Shown here piece by piece: positions 57,948 to 64,000 of a DNA stretch of 64,000 nucleotides (position 1 is the first letter of the stretch; each line of letters opens with the position of its first letter). Location: contig NZ_JAFB01000003.1 in the NCBI RefSeq assembly GCF_000519205.1, forward strand, positions 207,428 through 271,427. The letters are read 5' to 3'. Below the pieces are notes generated by a model that saw only the letters and a program-made list of their open reading frames with translations, made no database searches and was not told where the DNA came from. This stretch comes from Amycolatopsis taiwanensis DSM 45107. Lineage in GTDB: Bacteria > Actinomycetota > Actinomycetes > Mycobacteriales > Pseudonocardiaceae. A program made the position numbers and the translations under genes.

Positions 57948-59273
57948 GTGCGTAAGTTCTCCCGAGGGTGGAGCCGCAGGCTCGCCCTCTCCTGGCGCAA
58001 GGGCCTGGTCTTGGGCGCTGTCGCGACCTTCGTCGCCGCAACCTCGGCCGCATGCGGCGGCAGTGGCAGCGCCGGCGGCAGCGGCGCACAGACGCCGCTC
58101 GGCAAGGACGACACACTGACGATCACGACGTTCAGCGACTTCGGCTACGCCGACCTGATCGAAAAGTGGAATGCCGATCCCAACAGGCCATTCAAGGTCC
58201 AGCCCACCGTGATCGCGGACTGGGACCCTTGGAAGGCGACGCTGAACTCGGACCTGCAGGCAGGCACCGGTCTCACCGACATCGTCGCGATCGAGGGCGA
58301 CGCGATGCCGCAGTTCCTCGCCCCGGGCGCGTCCGACCAGTTCGTCGACATCAGCGACCCGTCGCTCAACGGCCGCTGGATCGAGTACAAGTACAAGGCC
58401 GGCCAGACCGCCGACGGCAAGCAGATCGGCTACCCGACGGACGCCGGCCCGGAGGGCATCTGCTACCGCGCCGACCTGCTCGCAAGGGCTGGGCTCCCGA
58501 CCAACCGGGATGACGTCGCCAAGCTGTTTTCCAGCTGGGACAGCTATTTCCAGGCGGGCCAGACGTTCGTCAGCAAGGTCCCCGGGGTCCACTGGTACGA
58601 CGCGAGCAACACGATCTCCCAGGCGATGTTGAACCAGACGAAGTATCCCTTCCAGACCGCCGACAACAAGGTCAACGTCGACAATCCCGAATTGAAGAAC
58701 GTTTACGACACCGTCACCAAGTACGTCCCGACGCTGTCGACGAAGGTCGAGCAGTGGGGTGACGACTGGAAGGCCGGCTTCGCCAACAGCACCGTCGCGA
58801 CGATTCCTTGCCCCGGCTGGATGTTCGCCAACATCAAGGAGGCGGCGCCGAACGTCACGGGCTGGGACTTCGCCGACGTTTTCCCGGGTGGCGGCGGTAA
58901 CTGGGGCGGTTCCTTCCTCGCCGTTCCGCAACAGTCGAAGCACCAGGCCGAGGCCAAGCGGTTCGCCAACTGGCTGACCGACGCCGCGCAGGAGAGCGCC
59001 GCGTTCGAGAAGGCGGGCAACTACCCGGCCAACATCGCGGCCGAGCAGGAACTGGTGTCGAAGAACGCCACGGACTCGTACTTCAACAACGCACCGACGG
59101 CGAGCATCCTCGCTAACCGCGCGAAGGCGGTGCAGCCGGGTCTGCCGTACAAGGGTGACAAGTATTCCGACATCCTCGGCCTCTTCCAGTCCGCGATCCA
59201 GCGGGTGGACCAGGGCACGGATCCGGCAGCGTCCTGGCAGACGTTCGTTCAGGCCGTCGGCCAGCTGTCCTGA
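57948..59273 (+). CDS. ABC transporter sugar-binding lipoprotein (CebE-like)
   Basis: A 441-aa extracellular solute-binding protein, family 1. The signal peptide ends in a lipobox (TSAAC, Cys near 36) followed by a Gly/Ser linker. The mature part has TLTITTFSDFGYADLIEKW near 56-74, IVAIEGDAMPQFL, and YPTDAGPEGICYRADLL. It should capture a beta-glucoside such as cellobiose outside the membrane; the GH1 enzyme and LacI repressor support this, but the sugar is inferred. GTG 57948 follows GGGAG. Confidence 0.92.
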   Translation: MRKFSRGWSRRLALSWRKGLVLGAVATFVAATSAACGGSGSAGGSGAQTPLGKDDTLTITTFSDFGYADLIEKWNADPNRPFKVQPTVIADWDPWKATLNSDLQAGTGLTDIVAIEGDAMPQFLAPGASDQFVDISDPSLNGRWIEYKYKAGQTADGKQIGYPTDAGPEGICYRADLLARAGLPTNRDDVAKLFSSWDSYFQAGQTFVSKVPGVHWYDASNTISQAMLNQTKYPFQTADNKVNVDNPELKNVYDTVTKYVPTLSTKVEQWGDDWKAGFANSTVATIPCPGWMFANIKEAAPNVTGWDFADVFPGGGGNWGGSFLAVPQQSKHQAEAKRFANWLTDAAQESAAFEKAGNYPANIAAEQELVSKNATDSYFNNAPTASILANRAKAVQPGLPYKGDKYSDILGLFQSAIQRVDQGTDPAASWQTFVQAVGQLS

Positions 59274-59291
59274 CCCAAGGTGCCATCTGTC

Positions 59292-60302
59292 ATGAATGAC
59301 AACGTGCCAGCCACCGTCGGGGTCGCCGAAAAACCGGCGACCCCGGGGGTGGCCCCCACCCCGCGGCCCACCGCACCACCGCTCACGTTCCGCCAGCGGC
59401 TCGACCGCTGGGACCTGAAGGCCTCGCCGTACCTCTACGTGCTCCCGTTCTTCCTCGTGTTCGCAATCATCGGGTTCTTCCCGATGGTGTTCAGTGGTTA
59501 TCTCTCGTTCTTTTCCTGGCCGCGCTTCTCCGCCAGCCCGGGTAAGGTGGTCGGCTTCGCGAACTACGCGCATGTGCTGGGAGACCCGGTCTTCCTCAAG
59601 GCGCTCGTGAACACGATCGCGATCTTCCTGCTGTCTTCGGTGTCCCAGACCATCGTGGCGACGATCATCGCCGCGCTGCTGGACAACAACCTGCGCGCCA
59701 AGTCGTGGTGGCGGATCGGCGTCATTCTGCCGTTCGTCGTCGCCCCCGCGGCCACCGCGTTGATCTTCGGCTCCCTCTTCTCCGACCAGACCGGCCTGAT
59801 CAACGACATCCTGAACGGGATCGGGCTCTCCCCCGTCCAGTGGCACGCCAACCGGCCGGCGAGCTGGCTGGCCATCGCCACCATGGTCAACTGGCGCTGG
59901 ACCGGTTACAACACGCTGATCCTGCTCGCCGCGATGGTCGCCGTCCCGCGCAACCTCTACGAGGCCGCGTCGATCGACGGCGCCGGCAAGATCCGCCAGT
60001 TCTTCTCGGTCACGCTGCCGTCGATCCGACCGACCATGCTGTTCGTCATCATCACCTCGACGATCGGCGGGCTGCACATCTTCACCGAGCCTCGGCTCTT
60101 CGACACCAACCTGCAGCATCAGGGCGGCGCGGACTACCAGTACCAGACCCTCACGATGTATGTGTTCAACACGGCCAACAGCGCCACCGACCCTTACCCG
60201 AGGGCCGCGGCCGCCGCCTGGCTCCTGTTCCTCATCATCGTGGTGTTCGCGCTGGCCAACTATCTCATCACCCGCGCCGTCCAGCGGAGGAGCAGCATAT
60301 GA
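59292..60302 (+). CDS. ABC sugar permease (CebF-like)
   Basis: A 336-aa inner-membrane permease with six or more transmembrane segments and the EAA loop YEAASIDGAGKIRQFFSVTL near 218-237, which contacts the ATPase. The N-terminal ~40 residues are Pro/Thr-rich. ATG 59292 has AAGG upstream. Its TGA overlaps the next permease start (ATGA). No ATPase gene is in the operon; such systems usually borrow a shared MsiK-type ATPase. Confidence 0.94.
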   Translation: MNDNVPATVGVAEKPATPGVAPTPRPTAPPLTFRQRLDRWDLKASPYLYVLPFFLVFAIIGFFPMVFSGYLSFFSWPRFSASPGKVVGFANYAHVLGDPVFLKALVNTIAIFLLSSVSQTIVATIIAALLDNNLRAKSWWRIGVILPFVVAPAATALIFGSLFSDQTGLINDILNGIGLSPVQWHANRPASWLAIATMVNWRWTGYNTLILLAAMVAVPRNLYEAASIDGAGKIRQFFSVTLPSIRPTMLFVIITSTIGGLHIFTEPRLFDTNLQHQGGADYQYQTLTMYVFNTANSATDPYPRAAAAAWLLFLIIVVFALANYLITRAVQRRSSI

Positions 60303-61129
60303 GCCGCCGACCCGGGTTCGTCGTCTACGGCCTGCTCGCCGCCTTCCTGCTCGGTTCGGCCTTCCCGCTCTACTGGTCGTTCGTGCTCGGCTCGGTGACC
60401 AAGGAAGAGACGATCCAGACCCCGCCGCCGTTGATCCCCGGAGGTCACTTCTTCGAGAACGCCACCAAGGTGTTCCACTCGATCGACTTCTGGTCCGCAC
60501 TGCTGAACTCGATCATCATCTCGGGCATCTCGGCGCTCTCGGTGGTGCTTTTCTGCACGCTCGCCGGGTACTCCTTCGCCAAGCTGAAGTTCCGCGGCAG
60601 CAATGGGCTGATGGTGGTCGTGATCATCACCATGGCGGTGCCGCCGCAGCTCGCGCTGATTCCGTTGCTGCGGGAGTTCACCAACATCGGCCTGAGCGGG
60701 ACCCGGTTCGCGGTCGCGCTGCCGTGGCTGGTGACGGCCTTCGGGGTGTTCTTCATGCGGCAGTACCTCGTCGACGCGATCCCCGACGAGCTGATCGAAG
60801 CCGCCCGCGTCGACGGCGCGTCGATGCTCCGTACCTTCTGGACGGTGGCCGTTCCCGCGGCACGCCCGGCGATGGCGATCCTCGCCCTGTTCACCTTCAT
60901 GCAGGCGTGGACCGACTTCATGTGGCCACTGGTGATCCTGCAGGGTTCCGATGTCCAGACCCTGCAGACCGCTCTCGACCAGCTCAAGGTCGCGTCGGGC
61001 GGCGGCTACACAGACATGGCGCTGCTGCAGGCCGGGACTATCTTGGCCACCGTGCCCCTGCTTCTTCTGTTCATCGCTACCGGCCGGCAACTCGTCGCCG
61101 GCATCATGCAAGGAGCCGTCAAGGGATGA
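60299..61129 (+). CDS. ABC sugar permease (CebG-like)
   Basis: A 276-aa permease of the MalG type, with six transmembrane segments and EAA loop IEAARVDGASMLRTFWTVAV near 166-185. Start and stop overlap the neighbouring genes (ATGA at both ends), so uptake and hydrolysis genes are coupled. Confidence 0.94.
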   Translation: MSRRPGFVVYGLLAAFLLGSAFPLYWSFVLGSVTKEETIQTPPPLIPGGHFFENATKVFHSIDFWSALLNSIIISGISALSVVLFCTLAGYSFAKLKFRGSNGLMVVVIITMAVPPQLALIPLLREFTNIGLSGTRFAVALPWLVTAFGVFFMRQYLVDAIPDELIEAARVDGASMLRTFWTVAVPAARPAMAILALFTFMQAWTDFMWPLVILQGSDVQTLQTALDQLKVASGGGYTDMALLQAGTILATVPLLLLFIATGRQLVAGIMQGAVKG

Positions 61130-62580
61130 CCGATTTCCCGAACCAGTCCCAGACCGTCGAGTTCCCGCAGGGCTTCCTGTGGGGTGCCGCCACGGCCTCG
61201 TACCAGATCGAAGGCGCGGTGGACGAGGACGGCCGGACACCGTCCATCTGGGACACCTACTCCCGGATCCCGGGCGCCATCCTGGGCGGCGACACCGGCG
61301 ACGTGGCCTGCGATCACTACCACCGGATGCCCGAGGACGTCGCGATCATCAAGCGGCTCAACCTGGCGTCGTACCGGTTCTCCACCGCCTGGCCGCGGGT
61401 GCGTCCCGACGGTGGCGCGGTGAACCAGAAGGGCATCGATTTCTACCGCCGGCTGGTCGACGAACTGCTCGACGCCGGTATCGCGCCATGGGTGACGCTC
61501 TACCACTGGGATCTCCCGCAGGCGCTGGAGGACCAGGGCGGGTGGCTCAACCGCGACACCGCGCACCGCTTCGTCGAGTACGCCAACACCGTGTACGACG
61601 CGCTGTCCGACCGTGTCCAGTACTGGACCACGCTCAACGAGCCGTACTGCTCCTCGCTGCTGGGCTATACCAGCGGCGGGAAAGCACCCGGCCGTCAGGA
61701 GGGTGTGGCGGGTCTCGTCGCCCAGCACCATCTGCTGCTTGCGCACGGGATGGCGGCCGATGAGCTGCGGCGCCGTGGTGCCACTCCGGACAACGGCAGG
61801 CAGGTCGGCATCACGCTGAACCTGACCACCGTGGACCCGTTCGACCCGGCCGATCCGGCCGACGTCGACGCGGCACGACGGGTGGACAACTTCTTCAACC
61901 GGGGCTTCCTCGACCCGGTCTTCAAGGGTGAATACCCCGAAGACCTGTTCACCTACACCGAGGGCCTGACCTATCAGGGCCGGCCGTGGCAGGACTGGGT
62001 GCAGGACGGCGACCTCAAGGTGATCAGTGCGCCGCTGGACACGCTCGGCGTGAACTACTACCGCGGGCATGGTGCGTCCGGGCGTCCCCACGACGACCTC
62101 CTTGAGGACAACGTCCCGCATGCGCCGCGCCCGACCGTGTCGCCGTACCCGGGCAGCGACAACATCGTGTACCCGCGCCGCGGGTTGCCGACGACGGCGA
62201 TGGACTGGGAAGTGCAGCCGGAGGCGCTCACCCGGCTTCTGGTGCGGCTGCGCGACGAGTACGCCGCGCCGCCGATCTACATCACCGAAAACGGCGCTGC
62301 CTATGACGACGAGGTGACGCCGGACGGCGCAGTCCACGACACCGACCGGATCCGCTTCATCGACGTGCACCTGCGCGCGGTGCACGACGCGATCACCAGC
62401 GGCGTCAACGTTCAGGGCTACTTCGTCTGGTCGCTGCTCGACAACTTCGAGTGGGCATTCGGCTACCTGCGCCGGTTCGGTATCGTGCACGTCGACTACG
62501 ACACCCAGGTTCGCACCGTAAAGGATAGTGGTCACTGGTACGCCGAAGTCGCCTCGACCAACCGAATTCTCGGGACCTGA
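61126..62580 (+). CDS. GH1 beta-glucosidase (BglC-like)
   Basis: A 484-aa cytoplasmic family 1 glycosidase. The acid/base is Glu172 in TLNEP, the nucleophile is Glu388 in ITENG, and the N-terminal signature FLWGAATASYQIEGA is at 17-31. It should hydrolyse the imported beta-glucoside to glucose. ATG 61126 overlaps the permease stop. No signal peptide. Confidence 0.96.
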   Translation: MTDFPNQSQTVEFPQGFLWGAATASYQIEGAVDEDGRTPSIWDTYSRIPGAILGGDTGDVACDHYHRMPEDVAIIKRLNLASYRFSTAWPRVRPDGGAVNQKGIDFYRRLVDELLDAGIAPWVTLYHWDLPQALEDQGGWLNRDTAHRFVEYANTVYDALSDRVQYWTTLNEPYCSSLLGYTSGGKAPGRQEGVAGLVAQHHLLLAHGMAADELRRRGATPDNGRQVGITLNLTTVDPFDPADPADVDAARRVDNFFNRGFLDPVFKGEYPEDLFTYTEGLTYQGRPWQDWVQDGDLKVISAPLDTLGVNYYRGHGASGRPHDDLLEDNVPHAPRPTVSPYPGSDNIVYPRRGLPTTAMDWEVQPEALTRLLVRLRDEYAAPPIYITENGAAYDDEVTPDGAVHDTDRIRFIDVHLRAVHDAITSGVNVQGYFVWSLLDNFEWAFGYLRRFGIVHVDYDTQVRTVKDSGHWYAEVASTNRILGT

Positions 62581-62594
62581 CGATCGACGAGCGC

Positions 62595-63602
62595 ATGACG
62601 GACTCACCCACGCTCGAGGAGGTGGCCAGGCTGGCGGGAGTCAGCCGGGCCACCGCCTCGCGCGCCATCAACGGAGGCGCCCGGGTGAGCGCGCGCGCCC
62701 AACGGGCGGTCGAAGACGCCATCCGCAGGCTGGGCTACACACCCAACACCGCGGCGCGTTCGCTGGTCACCCGGCGTACCGACTCGGTCGCGCTCGTCGT
62801 GCCCGAGCCGGACGAACTGGTCTTTTCCGACCCGTTCTTCGCCCGCACCCTGCATGTCGTCACCAATGTGCTGTCGGCCCGCGATCTGCAAGTGGTGCTG
62901 CTGATCGCTCGGCCGGACGACGACAAACAGCGGATGCTGCGCTACCTGCGCGGGCGCCATATCGACGGCGCCATCGTGGTCTCGCACCACGCCGGCGACG
63001 CCCTGCCGGACCACATTGCCGCGCTCGGGCTGCCGAACGCATTCATCGGACGCCCGTGGACGAAGGAAGACCAGGTGTCCTACGTGAGCACCGACAACAC
63101 CGACGGCGCACGCCAGGCCACCCAGTTGCTGATCGACCGCGGCTGCCGCCGCATCGGCACGATCGCGGGCCCGGCCGACATGACGGTGGGCCGTGATCGC
63201 CTCGAAGGCTGGCGGCAGACGGTCAACGAGGCCGGACTCTCCGACGAAGCGGTCGTCCGCGGAGACTTCACCGAGGCCGGTGGGGCCGAGGCCTGCGAAG
63301 CCCTGCTGGACGCCCACCCCGATCTGGACGGCCTCGTCGTCGCCTCGGACCTGATGGCGTCCGGCTCACTGCGCGTACTCGCCGCCCGGGGCCGCCGCGT
63401 ACCCGACGACATCGCCGTAACCGGCTACGACGACCTCGGCATCGCCGAGCACACCAACCCGCCGCTGACGACACTGCGCAACCCGATTTCCGAGATGGCG
63501 GACCAGGCCGCGCAGCTGTTGATCGAGCAACTCGAAGGAGGCTCCGTCCCTCCACGCCGCGTCAACTTCGCGCCCACCCTCATCCGGCGGCAGAGCGCGT
63601 AG
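62595..63602 (+). CDS. LacI-family repressor (CebR-like)
   Basis: A 335-aa repressor. The HTH is at 5-26 (TLEEVARLAGVSRATASRAI), a hinge helix follows, and a periplasmic-binding-protein-like effector domain spans 60-335 (VALVVPEPDELVFSDPFFA). It begins 14 nt after the beta-glucosidase stop, in the same direction, so it is probably autoregulated through the operator at 57860. In Streptomyces cebR lies upstream of cebEFG; here the order differs. Confidence 0.93.
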   Translation: MTDSPTLEEVARLAGVSRATASRAINGGARVSARAQRAVEDAIRRLGYTPNTAARSLVTRRTDSVALVVPEPDELVFSDPFFARTLHVVTNVLSARDLQVVLLIARPDDDKQRMLRYLRGRHIDGAIVVSHHAGDALPDHIAALGLPNAFIGRPWTKEDQVSYVSTDNTDGARQATQLLIDRGCRRIGTIAGPADMTVGRDRLEGWRQTVNEAGLSDEAVVRGDFTEAGGAEACEALLDAHPDLDGLVVASDLMASGSLRVLAARGRRVPDDIAVTGYDDLGIAEHTNPPLTTLRNPISEMADQAAQLLIEQLEGGSVPPRRVNFAPTLIRRQSA

Positions 63603-63730
63603 CGGTTGTGCCGCCGGATGACCACTCACGACGACTTCGTCGCGGTGGACGATTCGGGCGAGAAAATGTTCCCGATCGCGAAAACGTGCGTGTGGCTGGG
63701 TGTGTCAAAACAAATTCCGAGGTTCCGCCA

Positions 63731-63750
63731 CCCGCACCGCCACGCAAGCC
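63731..63750 (+). repeat. Repeat family B, copy 4 (partial)
   Basis: CCCGCACCGCCACGCAAGCC lies directly against the priA stop, at the right end of the inserted sugar-uptake segment. Only the core arm is present. The remaining 63603-63730 gap holds no gene or clear signal. Confidence 0.7.
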
Positions 63751-64000
63751 CTAGATCAGCTGCAAGGGGTCGAGTTGGATGCGGACGGGTGAGGTCTCCT
63801 TGCGGGCGACGCGGCCGGCCTGGGCGGCGGCGAGCGCCGCGGCGAGTGCTTTGCCGTCCTCCCGCGGGACGCGGATCAGCGCACGTTCACGCTCCGTGCG
63901 GCCTTCGGCGTCCGGCTCGCCGAGCGGGACCGGGCCCAGGATCTCGCCCGAGGCGGGTAGTGACAGCTCCGCCAGCAGCGCGGCCACCGCATCGGGCGCG
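63751..64000 (-). CDS. priA: Primosomal protein N' (PriA), C-terminal end
   Basis: The last ~83 codons of a minus-strand gene that continues beyond the right edge. It ends VRIQLDPLQLI, with ERERALIRVPREDGKALAAA before it, as in actinobacterial PriA C-termini (often helicase-defective versions). PriA normally sits just upstream of fmt in this phylum, which supports the assignment. Confidence 0.82.
   Translation of the reverse strand, partial: APDAVAALLAELSLPASGEILGPVPLGEPDAEGRTERERALIRVPREDGKALAAALAAAQAGRVARKETSPVRIQLDPLQLI

Noticed and set aside
57783-60500. A 905-codon minus-strand frame across the sugar-binding protein and permease
   Set aside because: Antisense artefact; the plus-strand genes have lipobox, EAA loops and coupled starts.

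Overview
This is a high-GC actinomycete chromosome segment. Its gene content (squalene-hopene pathway, RbpA, WhiA, glucosyl-3-phosphoglycerate synthase, a HelR-type RNA polymerase ATPase, OpcA) and its order resemble the mycobacterial block that runs from priA/fmt through rib, uvrC-rapZ-yvcK-whiA, gap-pgk-tpi-secG and pgl-opcA-zwf-tal-tkt to ctaB. Hopanoid genes and the accessory content suggest a Pseudonocardiaceae member such as Amycolatopsis; that genus guess is inference from memory.

Layout. 1-7.3 kb (minus strand): a hopanoid operon, hpnC-hpnD-hpnE-polyprenyl diphosphate synthase-shc, ending in an in-frame fusion of a nucleoside-phosphorylase-like domain with IspH that runs off the left edge. 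7.5-13.8 kb: a PucR-type regulator, a wax ester synthase/DGAT, an SDR, a lipoprotein FKBP and a HelR ATPase. 13.9-23.5 kb: ctaB divergent from the pentose-phosphate operon tkt-tal-pgi-zwf-opcA-pgl. 23.6-32 kb: an orphan histidine kinase, rbpA, secG, tpiA-pgk-gap, then small accessory genes (LysE, DHFR-like, ArsR, SnoaL-like, PadR). 32-39 kb: a three-gene MukFEB/JetABC-type SMC complex without a JetD nuclease. 39-46.4 kb: OsmC, a PPOX-fold protein, gpgS, and whiA-yvcK-rapZ-uvrC. 46.4-48.6 kb: an MFS exporter with an Rrf2 regulator, abutting a PIN-toxin remnant. 48.7-56.6 kb: xthA, an SDR, a PH-like membrane protein, ribH-ribBA-ribE, rpe, rsmB and fmt. 56.7-63.6 kb: decayed IS982 debris followed by an intact cellobiose-type operon (binding protein, two permeases, GH1 beta-glucosidase, LacI repressor), all lying between fmt and priA, which are neighbours in many actinobacteria.

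The most unusual feature is between the genes. At eight gene junctions, short ORFs of 8 to 54 codons bridge neighbouring genes. At seven junctions they are chained by overlapping stop/start codons (ATGA, GTGA or TGATG) or a 2-nt gap; at the eighth (uvrC-rapZ) only the upstream end is coupled. Several carry a recurring ribosome-binding cassette (CGCGGAGGRACAG), and at four loci a dispersed repeat (family A) also encodes related N- or C-terminal peptides (RGNQG..., VARK.AEE). A second repeat family (B, core CCGCACCGCCACGCAAGCC) with inverted ends sits mainly between convergent genes. No rRNA, tRNA or CRISPR array was recognised.
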